From Uranotaenia lowii (taxonomy: Eukaryota; Arthropoda; Insecta; Diptera; Culicidae), in the NCBI RefSeq assembly GCF_029784155.1, contig NC_073692.1, forward strand, positions 418,930,352 to 418,994,351: a DNA stretch of 64,000 nt. Reading direction: 5' to 3'. Made by a program: the position numbers and the translations under genes. Positions 47,210 through 59,712 of the stretch are shown in pieces. How positions within the stretch are numbered: position 1 is the first letter of the stretch; each line of letters begins with the position of its first letter. The notes below the pieces were generated by a model. The model made no database searches and was not told where the DNA came from. It saw nothing but the letters and a program-made list of their open reading frames with translations.

Positions 47210-48033
47210 AACCTTCATCCGTTCCTGAAACTTTTATCTATTTCAGTCCCTGTAGTATCAATTTGATACTTTTGATCAAAACTAATATATCTCTCTTTTA
47301 TTCCAACCATTTTTTTCCAAATTTCAAAGGTTTGGAAACCCCGAAATGTTACTCAATTATGTTTTTCAAATAAATCAATTGAATATAAATAAGTTGCGAA
47401 AATCTTGCGTGAATATACTCAAAATTCAGTGCAAAATTGAATTTATGCAAAAATCTGAGAAATTGAAAATTGACAAAAGGTTTGAAAAACATCTACCTTT
47501 GAAAATTCGTAAAAAAAACTTTGCTTCGTGTTTTGAAAATCTGTTCCAAATTACGTCAACTTTTTGACACTTTTTGTGATCATGATCTTAAAAAAAGTAG
47601 AAAAATCTTATATGCAAGGTATAGCTTCTTATTTCAGCTTTCTATATATATTTCCGAAGCATGGTTTTTAGGATTTTTCTCTTAGATTTTTATTAACGGA
47701 GAACTGAAGTGTTGTCGATAGATAATGTCTTAAAAAACATGTTTGAGTATCTATACGAGGTTTCCAAAACTATAAGTTTTGTAAAAATCGGTTTAGAAAC
47801 GAAAAAGATCTAGCAGTTTGAAGCGTAAAAGTGTCTAATTGACACTCAAGATCTAGTTGGGGAGCTTTACCCAGGATTGAAAACGCACCCAAAATAAAGA
47901 AATGATGCAAAATTGAAGATTTCAGGAGTTTGTTGAGGATCCTTGTTTTTTTTTTGGAGGTACCCGAAAAGAGTTACAAGCCGTCAAACTTAAAAAAGTG
48001 TCATATGGACACTAAAGAGCGGATAAGAGTTTA
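47210..48033. repeat. Repeat family B (GTGTCAA/TTGACAC), copy 2, inverted relative to copy 1
   Basis: Its reverse complement aligns with 21205-22000 from end to end: CTTATCCGCTC at 48028-48018, the TCTTCAATTTTGCATCA block near 47905-47925, GAGTGTCAATTAGACACTTT near 47834-47853 and the GGAACGGATG end at 47213-47222. Same length class, no ORF of note. Confidence 0.6.
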
Positions 48034-51000
48034 AATTTAATACGATTCAGAAATTGAATAACTCAATTAAGTTTTTTCACATCTTATCAAATGGAACCCT
48101 GTCCGGAATGTGAGCTAGGTGCCATTATACATTGGAATACATTATACATTAGCAGGCGTGTTTTTCCATTTGCAGAAGTGTTTTCGTGTCATTGGTTAGT
48201 TCGATTTTCGTGATAGTTGGTATAACGGATTTTTGGGATGGTAATTGTTTCTGATAAGTAAAAAACCCCTCCTACCTCGGGAATGGGAGGTTCCATATGA
48301 AAACGACGTAAAATATGACACCAATCGATCATTCCCCACGTGATTTATATCGGATTTGGTACACATGTATATTTTTCACAGCAGTTTTATGCATTGTATA
48401 AAGAGACCCCTGCCACCACGGTAGAGGAAAATCTACCATGGTAAATTCCCGGCAAACATAAAATCGCATTAGAAGTGATAGCTCAAATCGTTAAGAATGT
48501 TAATGCGAATCGCATTCCTTATAAATAAGTGAACAATCTAAAAATTGGTACTTTAAGTCGGTATAAATCGGATATGATAGAAATACGCCATGATTGCAAT
48601 TTGTTCTCTCGCGCGGGATTCAAATGAGAAAAAAACCTTGTTGTTCTCTCTGCGATAAGCAGTACAACCAGATGGCTAAAAATCTGGAATGTTCATTACA
48701 AAGACTTTTAATTAAAATGAGTAAACATGAATCTATCCGTAATATGCAAATTTATAAAATTCTTCAAAAATAATGTAAAAGCTTAAAGTTAAAGCAATAT
48801 ATCTTTGTATATAATGCGAGAAACTAGTGCTTATTGAAAATGGGAAACGTTTTTATTTAATCTACCTATTCAGTATTTCATGAAGTGATAATTTCTGTTA
48901 TTTATTCGAACTTTGACAAAGCCGAGAAAAGATATTCTTGCCGTCAGTTAAAAGCCATTACGATTTTATTTAAACGTGAGAAAGTATGTCATATTAAAAA
49001 GCGTTTCATTCACTAGGACTTCCTTAAACATGTTCTTTTTTTTAACTGTTTAGAGATGATAATATAAATACTATTTGTAAGTTTCCTGGACTTTTTGGTT
49101 TTTTCGGAGTTTGAAAAACGATTTGAACGCTGCTGAAGTGATTTTCCTCAATTTATTGTCGATTTTTAAATTTAATCACTGGATTCTGCTTTGTTCGGAT
49201 TTTGTGTTGAAAAATTTCAAATACCCAGATTTTGCCAGGTTTTGTGAAAAATGTATACTGGTTTACTCAGCCCCTATAAATTCGGGAGAATTCTGAAACT
49301 TATACTCCCTGGGCCCCCCTTTACTTGTATTAAAGTGAAACTATTCGAGATATTATTTCACGGAGGCTCCTTTAGCTGGTTTACTTTTCGTTTTTATTCC
49401 AATTTTACCTTTTAAATTAGTTTTAGATATTTAAAGTTTATACTTTTTTCCCAAATTCCTTGAACAAAAGCAGAATGATTAAAGTATTGTTACACTTTTC
49501 TTCCCTCGGAGGCCCCTGAGCCCTAAGATCCATCAATTATTAAAAATAAATTGTTAGGGAGCTAATATAATTTATTTATAACATGTTTTCTAAATATTCG
49601 ATACATTTTCATTTTATTTCAGAAAGTCATATTTTTATTCAAAATATACTATAGCGTTACTTTTCAGTTCAGATCGATCCAATCTGCGAGCTTTTCATAG
49701 TTTCCATTGAATCCGATGTTCAAATTTGTCAAATCAAAATAGAAACGACTAGAAAGGTATCCGTTACCGATCTGATGATTGATTGAAATGCAGTGGAAAT
49801 TGACCAGACCAAACCCGGAATACTGCCTCCTGGTCGCCATCGTCGTCGTGGTCAATATCATCACCTAGGAGCAACATTTGCCTGGTGCGCCCTCTTCCGG
49901 ACAGGTAATCGACAGTGATTCGAAAGTCCCAATCACTTCGATGGAAATGAACATTGGCGCGCGCCTCGCCGTCTGTCCCCGGAAGGCTTTTATTCCAATA
50001 GCAACAACATCCGCAACAACAGAGCCCCGGACGACCAGAATCGCTATTATCGTCATTTCAAAAATTGATCCGAAAACCTCCGGTGGGCAGAAAGATTAGC
50101 GATTGGGAACTCTCAATGGCTGACTGACTGACTGGCTGACAGACAAACGATTCCTGGAATCGAATCCAATTTCAAGTCCGACCCGGCTCGTGGAAGCTGG
50201 CCAAAAACCGTAAACTGTTGTCGTCGTCGTGCGCCATTTGTTGTTCCATCTCCAACAAAGGACTGCAAAATGAAACATCAACTTTAATCCCACATCTTGT
50301 TTTCTTAAGGTTTTTTTTTGGTTGTGTGAAAATTTGCGGAATGGAATTGGTCTGGGATTAGGTTAAGGTTCAAGCTTCATGACCTCAGGTGTCGATTAAC
50401 TTTTCTGTTCTTTTGAGTTCTAACGGTGAAGCACTTGTGAAATTGAAAGTTGAAAAGAAAATTTTACAAGAACATTCTCTTGAAAATTAAACGGCTCAAC
50501 ATCAGCTCGCTGCCAGCTTCAGAGAAACGATTCGGAATGATCGAACGTCAAAAGAGCAATACAAGCTCAATGAAGCACAAAAAACTGAAAAACCCCTCAA
50601 AATTAAATTACCAACTTTGAGCGACACGAAGCCATGCCCTTTTCACCTACAGCTGTTTGTTGAGGAAAGGAAAAGTAGGAAAGTTGGGAAAAAGGCTCCA
50701 AGCAAGAGTATGACATCGAAGCGTTCTTTGGGAAAATCCAAATACATACTGCCATACAGGAATATAAAGGAACTGAAAACCCACCGACACACAGAAAAGG
50801 TGTAGAGGGTGTAACGGAAAATTGAATTTACAGTTTTCAATAACCGCTCTATTCGGCAGTAATGAAATCAATTCCGCTTCGTGGAATCACTTGCGTCCCC
50901 CAGAGGGGCATACGTGAGTTTTTCCATGCTCGTTTTTTTTTTGCTTCTGAAAGTGTGATCGAGAAAATAATGTATATATTTGGAAACCTCAACTTGACCG

Positions 51001-51572
51001 AACTTGTTCCGAGGGTCAGGGTTTAGGGTCAAAAAGTATTGATCGGTTTTGAGTTTTTAAAACGAATCAAGGTCATGGTATTAAAAAAAGTAAAATGGAA
51101 TTCAAATTTAGTTCCTCAAGCCATGTTTTATGTATTTACTTAATTATGCACGTTAATTGAAGAATTAATCCATCATTGAGAAAAAAAATCCCAGATTGAA
51201 AACCACAACTTCAGAATCATTTATCTATAGAAAAAACTCCAGTTCTAGATAAAAGACAAATTATCACTACCAAATATTCATAAAATAGAAAGAAACATGT
51301 ACGACTGAATTTTGATTCAATTCAGAAAAAAACTGATTCTTTACAAAAAATCGGATGAAAAATGATTTATTCGAGACCTGAACTTTTGAACTGGAAGAAT
51401 TTACTAAAAACTATTGTTTTTTTTGCAAAAATAGAACAAAAATTTGAAATTGGATCGTTTAATCATCAGGATTGATATTTAATTCCAAAAAACACCGATT
51501 AACCATGATTTGAAAAAAATTTTGAGTCTTTAGTATGGGATGATAAATTTTTATGAATTACTTTATTTAAAG
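48034..51572. other. AT-rich DNA with a GC-rich unique island
   Basis: About 49800-50300 is the most GC-rich non-repeat stretch here. It has a 63-codon ATG frame on the minus strand (49865-50056) with a hydrophobic start (MTIIAILVV), interrupted by a TAG after which the frame stays open to 49664. Splice sites are not convincing. Another island lies at 50480-50900. These may be host exons or regulatory DNA, but I cannot support a gene. Confidence 0.35.
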
Positions 51573-51573
51573 T

Positions 51574-52009
51574 AAGGTTGCCAGAATTTTTTCAGCGCAT
51601 ATCCGGGAAGGACAAATCATGGCATTTAAAAAAACCCTGGAAAAATCTGGGCATTTGATTTAAAAATTGACCACTTAAAATCCGGGAATATCCGGGCAAA
51701 TTTTGACAAAACCCAGAAATGACTAATCAAAAATCAATAAAAAAATCAAAAAAATCATTAGAACTCATCGACAGATTTTAAATTTTATTTAGGCCCCCGA
51801 AAAATCCTTTCATAATTATTTTTGCAAAACTTGCTAAAAGCTTTCTGTTTTGGAGGCATAAATAAAAAAAAATTTTCAACACAACTTGGATTTTTCTTGT
51901 TTTGACAAATAAAGTGTACCAATCCGGTAGGACCAGGCCAGACTGTTTCCTAATTTTATATTAGATATCCGGGAAAACTCGGATAAAACCGGAAAATCTG
52001 GCAACCTTA
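51574..52009. repeat. AAGGTTGCC TIR element with 9 bp flanking duplication
   Basis: Starts AAGGTTGCCAGAAT and ends ATCTGGCAACCTTA, giving ~12 bp TIRs. ATTTAAAGT flanks it exactly on both sides (51565-51573 and 52010-52018). The interior repeats ATCCGGGAA/ATCCGGGCAAA blocks. No transposase. A 9 bp duplication is the size made by Mutator-like transposases, but the superfamily is only inferred from that. Confidence 0.65.
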
Positions 52010-52334
52010 ATTTAAAGTCCTTGCAAAAAGATTGTTGATCAAAAATTGGGAAAATTTCAATAATCATTTGTTTTTTAATTGATTGTTTAACGAGGATTTT
52101 TTTTGAACAGATGATTGAAGGCATTACAATATTTTTTAAGTAAGATTTATTTTAGGATCACATAAAATAAGCATCCCTGATAAATTTTAAGATAAAAACA
52201 ACGTTTGATTTTTATTAAGATGGAGGAAAAATACGCTATCTGCTTGTCAAATCATTTTCCAAAATTATTTATGCTTGATACTTAAATTTTCCGAAACAGG
52301 TTGGTTGAAATGAGCAATATTTATATCGTACATG
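52010..52334. other. Spacer between two TIR elements
   Basis: AT-rich, nothing recognised. Confidence 0.5.
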
Positions 52335-53298
52335 CACTGCCGGCCAAAATTTTGGATTCACCCCTTCACGAACATGATAATTTTAATCGGCCATTTCTCT
52401 CAGCAATATTATGAAATATTGCAATTCATTAAATCTCATTTGAAAAATCGTTAGCAAAACCTTTCTTGTGTGTTTTTGACAAAAAATATTACCTTAATTT
52501 AGCTTAAAGTTTCAGCATTTAACAAAATCTCCACTGAAAATTCAAACCCGATCATCTCAGGGTGGGGTGGACCATATTTAAAATTAGAATTGCATTCGAA
52601 TCCTTTTGTTAAACGCATCAAAACACATTTGTTTAATTTTGTGCGAAAAATTTGCAATGTACTTAACTATTTAATGTATATTTAAAAGTTACGATACCTT
52701 ACGTCCAAAAGTTTGGGATCATCCCGCAGTATGGAGCTACGACTAAAATTTGGGGATTAGTCTTCTAATACATGCATTTTTATTTCCCGTGTAACTCTGT
52801 TATCATACAACGTATTGTTTATTTAGTAAGCTTATTTGAAAGCTATTTAATATGTTGAACTTGATTCATGGATATTAAGTTGAAATATTTTTGAAGACTT
52901 ACTTCATCAGAACTTTAGTTAAAGTTTCATCATTTTCTAATCATTTTCACCAAATAGTCCAACCGAAAAATAAATTATGCGTATTTGTTATGACCACAAC
53001 TTAGTTGTCTTATTGCAGATCAGATAGACTTATTTCCAAGCTAATAAATTGCAAAAACCCTCAGATGGTCGGATTTGAATTTTAAGTAAAGATTTTGGGA
53101 AATGCTCGAACTTTAAGCTGAGTTCAGGTTATGTAAACTTAACAAAGACTTTTTGTCAAAAACAAACAAAGAAGGTTTTGCTTACGATCTTTCGAATGAG
53201 ATCTGGAGAATTGCAATAGGTCATAATATGGCTGAGAAATGGTCGATCGAAATTTTTATGTTTTTGAGGAGGAAATCCCAAAATTTTGGCCGGCAGTG
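52335..53298. repeat. 964 bp element with ~230 bp inverted repeats
   Basis: The left end CACTGCCGGCCAAAATTTTG and the inverse of the right end are identical over these 20 bases. The two arms (about 52335-52564 and 53060-53298) stay alignable through TGCAATTC, AGCAAAACCTT, GCTTAAAGTT and a shared AAATTCAAA...GATC/GACCATCT block. The middle (~500 bp) is unpaired. No transposase is present. Flanks share only ACATG, so the target duplication is uncertain. A CCGGCCAAAATTTTGG end resembles Tc1/mariner-type termini but may be hAT; unassigned. Confidence 0.7.
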
Positions 53299-53864
53299 TT
53301 CACATGTCATTTGTTAGAGAAAATTGTCCTTTTAAGCTTAAATAATGACAATACAAATAGATAAAAAAAAAATCAATTTAAAAGTGTTTGGAAATAGAAT
53401 ATTTATATTAAACAAGTTTAACCCTTGTGTGCGTTGCAACACACTCAATTGGAAAACAATTGGAAAATAATTGAATTGGATAAGAAAGACTTTACTAATA
53501 AATTAGTTGTCTTATTTCCTGAATCTGCTTAAATTTTTTTCTCTTTCAAAATGTTTAAACAAAACGTTTGAAATGTTCTCGTGTAAATTTTATCCCCAAT
53601 GTCAATATACAAATGTTAAAACATTGTTCATAGATTTTTTGATCGAATTTTGGATGAAGTTTCTTGAAAACTTCCTAATCAAAAGGTTTATTTTGAGGAT
53701 TATGAAAAACACATCGCAAATTGCTCATAAGTTAGCACGTTTTCTTTCGGGATGACGAAAATGTAATTCAGGGAAGAAATCGGCATAAAAATTAAGGCAT
53801 GAGTACGAGTTTTATACAAATTCTTCAAATTCCTTTCACGCTTCGAGGAAAAAAGTCGATAACT
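53299..53864. other. AT-rich spacer before array 3
   Basis: An 82-codon frame at 53507-53755 lacks any domain. Confidence 0.5.
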
Positions 53865-56509
53865 ATGTCATTTTTGTCATTTTTGTCATTTTTGTCATTT
53901 TTGTCATTTTCGTCATTTTTGTCATTTTTGTCATTTTTGTCATTTTTGTCATTTTTGTCATTTTTGTCATTTTTGTCATTTTTGTCATTTTTGTCATTTT
54001 TGTCATTTTTGTCATTTTTGCCATTTTTGCCATTTTTGTCATTTTTGTCATTTTTGTCATTTTTGTCATTTTTGTCATTTTTGTCATTTTTGTCATTTTT
54101 GTCATTTTTGTCATTTTTGTCATTTTTGTCATTTTTGTCATTTTTGTCATTTTTGTCATTTTTGTCATTTTTGTCATTTTTGTCATTTTTGTCATTTTTG
54201 TCATTTTTGTGATTTTTGTCATTTTTGTCATTTTTGTCATTTTTGTCATTTTTGTCATTTTTGTCATTTTTGTCATTTTTATCATTTTTGTCATCTTTGT
54301 CATCTTTGTCATCTTTGTCATTTTTGTCATTTTTGTCATTTTTGTCATTTTTGTCATTTTTGTCATTTTTGTCATTTTTGTCATTTTTGTCATTTTTGTC
54401 ATTTTTGTCATTTTTGTCATTTTTGTCATTTTTGTCATTTTTGTCATTTTTGTCATTTTTGTCATTTTTGTCATTTTTGTCATTTTTGTCATTTTTGTAA
54501 TTTTTGTAATTTTTGTCATTTTTGTCATTTTTGTCTTTTTTGTCATTTTTGTCATTTTTGTCATTTTTGTCATTTTTGTCATTTTTGTCATTTTTGTCAT
54601 TTTTGTCATTTTTGTCATTTTTGTCATTTTTGTCATTTTTGTCATTTTTGTCATTTTTGTCATTTTTGTCATTTTTGTCATTTTTGTCATTTTTGTCATT
54701 TTTGTCATTTTTGTCATTTTTGTCATTTTTGTCATTTTTGTCATTTTTGTCATTTTTGTCATTTTTGTCATTTTTGTCATTTTTGTCATTTTTGTCATTT
54801 TTGTCATTTTTGTCATTTTTGTCATTTTTGTCATTTTTGTCATTTTTGTCATTTTTGTCATTTTTGTCATTTTTGTCATTTTTGTCATTTTTGTCATTTT
54901 TGTCATTTTTGTCATTTTTGTCATTTTTGTCATTTTTGTCATTTTTGTCATTTTTGTCATTTTTGTCATTTTTGTCATTTTTGTCATTTTTGTCATTTTT
55001 GTCATTTTTGTCATTTTTGTCATTTTTGTCATTTTTGTCATTTTTGTCATTTTTGTCATTTTTGTCATTTTTGTCATTTTTGTCATTTTTGTCATTTTTG
55101 TCATGTTTGTCATTTTTGTCATTTTTGTCATTTTTGTCATTTTTGTCATTTTTGTCATTTTTGTCATTTTTGTCATTTTTGTCATTTTTGTCATTTTTGT
55201 CATTTTTGTCATTTTTGTCATTTTTGTCATTTTTGTCATTTTTGTCATTTTTGTCATTTTTGTCATTTTTGTCATTTTTGTCATTTTTGTCATTTTTGTC
55301 ATTTTTGTCATTTTTGTCATTTTTGTCATTTTTGTCATTTTTGTCATTTTTGTCATTTTTGTCATTTTTGTCATTTTTGTCATTTTTGTCATTTTTGTCA
55401 TTTTTGTCATTTTTGTCATTTTTGTCATTTTTGTCATTTTTGTCATTTTTGTCATTTTTGTCATTTTTGTCATTTTTGTCATTTTTGTCATTTTTGTCAT
55501 TTTTGTCATTTTTGTCATTTTTGTCATTTTTGTCATTTTTGTCATTTTTGTCATTTTTGTCATTTTTGTCATTTTTGTCATTTTTGTCATTTTTGTCATT
55601 TTTGTCATTTTTGTCATTTTTGTCATTTTTGTCATTTTTGTCATTTTTGTCATTTTTGTCATGTTTGTCATTTTTGTCATTTTTGTCATTTTTGTCATTT
55701 TTTCATTTTTGTCACTTTTGTCATTTTTGTCATTTTTGTCATTTTTGTCATTTTTGTCATTTTTGTCATTTTTGTCATTTTTGTCATTTTTGTCATTTTT
55801 GTCATTTTTGTCATTTTTGTCATTTTTGTCATTTTTGTCATTTTTGTCATTTTTGTCATTTTTGTCATTTTTGTCATTTTTGTCATTTTTGTCATTTTTG
55901 TCATTTTTGTCATTTTTGTCATTTTTGTCATTTTTGTCATTTTTGTCATTTTTGTCATTTTTGTCATTTTTGTCATTTTTGTCATTTTTGTCATTTTTGT
56001 CATTTTTGTCATTTGTATCATTTTTGTCATTTTTGTCATTTTTGTCATTTTTGTCATTTTTGTCATTTTTGTCATTTTTGTCATTTTTGTCATTTTTGTC
56101 ATTTTTGTCATTTTTGTCATTTTTGTCATTTTTGTCATTTTTGTCATTTTTGTCATTTTTGTCATTTTTGTCATTTTTGTCATTTTTGTCATTTTTGTCA
56201 TTTTTGTCATTTTTGTCATTTTTGTCATTTTTGTCATTTTTGTCATTTTTGTCATTTTTGTCATTTTTGTCATTTTTGTCATTTTTGTCATTTTTGTCAT
56301 TTTTGTCATTTTTGTCATTTTTGTCATTTTTGTCATTTTTGTCATTTTTGTCATTTTTGTCATTTTTGTCATTTTTGTCATTTTTGTCATTTTTGTCATT
56401 TTTGTCATTTTTGTCATTTTTGTCATTTTTGTCATTTTTGTCATTTATGTCCTTTTTCTCATTTCTGTCATATTTGTTTTTCTTTTCATTAATGTCATTT
56501 TTGTCATTT
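53865..56509 (+). repeat. Minisatellite array 3, (TTTTTGTCA)n, about 294 units
   Basis: The longest array. It is very uniform, with sparse variants often in adjacent pairs or triples: TTTTTGCCA twice near 54020-54031, TCATCTTTG three times at 54291-54318, TTTTTGTAA twice near 54498-54510. A single 8 bp unit near 55698-55705 shifts the phase by one base and splits the array into two in-phase blocks. The right edge decays after ~56445. Frames of up to 805 codons over it are artefacts of the 9 bp period. Confidence 0.95.
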
Positions 56510-59500
56510 CAAAGGAAAATTTTTATGACTATTAGCTGTTTCCTAAGTTTTGTGCTCCCAATTCTCATTCAAATATTTTCATACAACCAAAGTATTTCTC
56601 TGCAAACTTCTTGTCAATTTTGTTAAGTAGGATTTTATGTCACTACCAAGCCCATGTATTAATCGAGCTATGCAGCTGAATGACAGGCAAAACAAGGACA
56701 AACAGATAGGGATCGCCAATATGTTTCGTGTTATTCGAGGTGGTTCTGAGCATAAAAAAATCTTCTGAAAAAAAATTCTAGTATCTTTGAGATTGTATTT
56801 TAATTAATAACGAAATTTGTTTTTATTCAAAAATGACGGAAAATTTTTAAATTTTATTTATTAGCAGATTACAATCAGTTGCCTAAAGTATTTATGGACT
56901 TCTTTAATTTGAAAATAAAATTGATTTGTTCCGATTTGTCTGATTTGTAAGAAAATTTTAAAATAATCGCTAAACTAAGCAGTGAATCCATGTAGTCTGT
57001 GTATTACAGTGTGTAGAAAAGAAAATTGAATGTAAAACACCTGTAACGAATGTGTATTCTTGTATGGCAACCGTCAAAAATGGCGCCTTCAAAATACAAA
57101 AAAAAAATGGAAATTAACTTGAGCATGAAAAGTTCTCATCAGACTTCCTAAAAATGTTAGAACAAATACAAAATACGAAAAATTCGGTTGAAATTTGCGT
57201 CACGTCCTGATTAACAAAATTTGTCAGTGTTAGTGTTACTACAAAAAAAAAATTTTTTTTACAAAATAATGGAAAACATATTGATCAGAATAATAATGTT
57301 TCGAACTGTTAGGTATTGGACAATGAATTTTGCACCATGCAGCAGCACAAAGAGATTTAGTCTCGTGCCCTAACTCTGCTGTGTTCATTCATTTGCAACA
57401 CGGCCGACCCACAGCAGGAATCCGGAGAAAGCCACAATTTCTAATAATCCCAAGCCTTTAATTTGCAATGAATTATATCTGTTTACGAACTTCACAGCAT
57501 GCAGCAAGCAGTTCACCCAATGCCATGCTGAGAGTTTCTAATAATCTATAAAATAAAGCTCGGAAGGTCTCTCTCTACATATCATATGCATGCAGTTTCA
57601 AGCTGCTGTTTTTGCTTCTTCTGAAGAAAACATTCAATCCTTAGATGCGAGGGTGGGGTCGATTGTGTATGTTCTATGTCAGGAGTGAATTCCCCGATGG
57701 AGTGCTTCTTCCTGAACGCCCGAGCAGCCGAGGGTACCAAACAAGAACTTTTTAACAGAACAAAAAACTTTCCCCGTAACTTCCGTGTGCGCCGGGTTGT
57801 GCTGCGATGTGGAAGGATTAAAATTAAAATTGAAATTTATTCAAACACAGCTCGTTACTTGTTCTAGGAAACTTTAAAGCTTGTTCATAAAAGAAAAGCA
57901 CACCGGCTAGAAGTCGGCAAATGAACCAGCCGATGAGGAATACAAGGAGTAGGAAGAGTGAAAGAAAAAATTGTTGTATTTTATCGAATCTTTGAAACGA
58001 GATTTTTCCAAAGAGTTTTATGCCGGTAGAATGGCAGCACCCAAAGAGCAAACTTTTGCCTCATCAACTTCATCATCAGCGTCAACGGCAGAGCAATAAC
58101 GCCGTGCCCCAAGTTCGAAGTTCATCCGAGAGGCCCCCGGAAACTTTCCAAATAAAACAGTCACACCAAGCAAGGCAAGGCCGGCATTTCCGCCGGTTTC
58201 AAATCGGGCTGAAGTCGGGAGCCAGGAGCCAGCTTTGTATGACTTACGCCAATTTGCAATCGAGTGGAAGGAAACAGTTTACGAGTGACTAGGATGTCTG
58301 CCGGTTTCTCGGGCCGGATTTTGGTCGGAGCTCGGCAGCTTCCGCTGACTGCCGGTTGTGCCGTCTTCTTGTGTTTTTGTAGTGTAGTTTATTGAGCCCT
58401 TTTTTGTCCTTTTATAAAACTGCTTCACCCCCGTTGCTTGGCTGGAGGAGGCTGGATTGTTTGTGTTGGAGTTGGTTTGTACGCCAGCCGTGGTTTGGTT
58501 TTTGTTGATTTTGGGCGCGAGACACTCGGTTGTTTTTGCTTGATTGGAATTGCAGACTTCCTCAACAAATATTGATAGAATCACTGAATGGCTCAAATAA
58601 TTTGCAGAAATATTTTTTCAATGAAATATACTGTCATACTTGCAGTATTTGGTACAATTCTTAAAAAAAACACGTTTCGAATAACTGTCTTCTTACTAGA
58701 TTAAATGAAATATTTTAAATAATTCTATTTTTATAGGAGAAGGGGATCATGAAGGCTTCCGAAAGATGTCTTGGGGTGTAAGAAACAAACTCTTTTTATA
58801 CCAGCGGCTCAAGAAAATTATGTTAACTGGTTGCACTGGCTCAATTTTTGAAAAGGGCAGTATTTGAGATAATTTTCCTGACAAAATTCTATGATGTTAA
58901 AGAAGTAAAAAAATATATACCTATCTTTAGTTTTTTTTTCATAACGTGAGTCTTAAGCTTAAAATTTGTTGAGGCGGTTAAAGAATCTTGATTTGAATGT
59001 TGGAAGATTCTGTTTTAAATCAGCAAATTGTAAAAAGGAAAAAAAATAGTATTTTGCCTATCATCCAATTTTTTGCTGAGGATTGCTTTAAATTGTGATA
59101 TTGATGAGTAAAAGCAATCTCAGAACCAAAAACACTCTAGAAAACTTTCTCTAAGGTCAAGATCTGTTGATTTTCAAAGCTTGTTGAAAATCGAATGAAA
59201 AAATGAAAAAAAAATTCAGTCTAGTTAACCGTATCGCTTATTTGATTTTTTTAATATTATTTTATTGCCTTATAAAACTTGAAATAAAATAAAGAATATA
59301 GAACCTCAGAACTGCAGAAGTGAATGCAAACACAACGTTTTGTTCGTATCGTGATAAATTTATGCATACGATGGCAAAACTGTGACAAATAAAAAAAAAA
59401 ATTGGCTCTACATTTCATGAGTAACTCAAAATTTTGAAATGAATTACTACCAGATAAATGCTCACTAAATTAAATTTCATCACCGTCGGCTTAAAGAACA

Positions 59501-59712
59501 GTAAGCTAAAGCTTGTCGAGTACAGAGGACCAATTTGTTTTAAATTAATCTTGGGCTTTAGATTGTTATTGGATTCATGAATAACTTTGCAAAGCTCGCC
59601 ACCCATACTGAGATTTTGTGTGAGCGAAGGAAATTATGGGCACATGAAGTAAATAAAGAAAGAATTACCCCAAATTGATATGGTTCATTTTTGGGATTAA
59701 AGAATTGATCAT
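56510..59712. other. AT-rich DNA with a unique island at ~57340-58600
   Basis: The island is GC-richer and non-repetitive. It contains TATAAAATA at 57547-57555, an ATG frame of 63 codons (57676-57867, basic C-terminal half), a 90-codon ATG frame rich in Gln/His/Ser/Arg (58020-58292) and an overlapping minus-strand 105-codon frame rich in Asn/Thr/Ser (58279-58596). None has a known domain. It is the best place in the window to look for a host exon or promoter, but a gene cannot be claimed. Confidence 0.35.

Noticed and set aside
49664..50056. Minus-strand gene with hydrophobic start MTIIAILVV
   Set aside because: Broken by TAG after 63 codons, no domain and no convincing splice sites; left as an island.
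53863..56626. Open frames up to 805 codons in the 9 bp arrays
   Set aside because: They re-read TTTTTGTCA in several frames and on both strands; a period divisible by three removes stops. No non-repeat domain.
57547..57555. TATA box of a host promoter
   Set aside because: No initiator at the expected ~30 bp; TATA-like words are common in AT-rich DNA.
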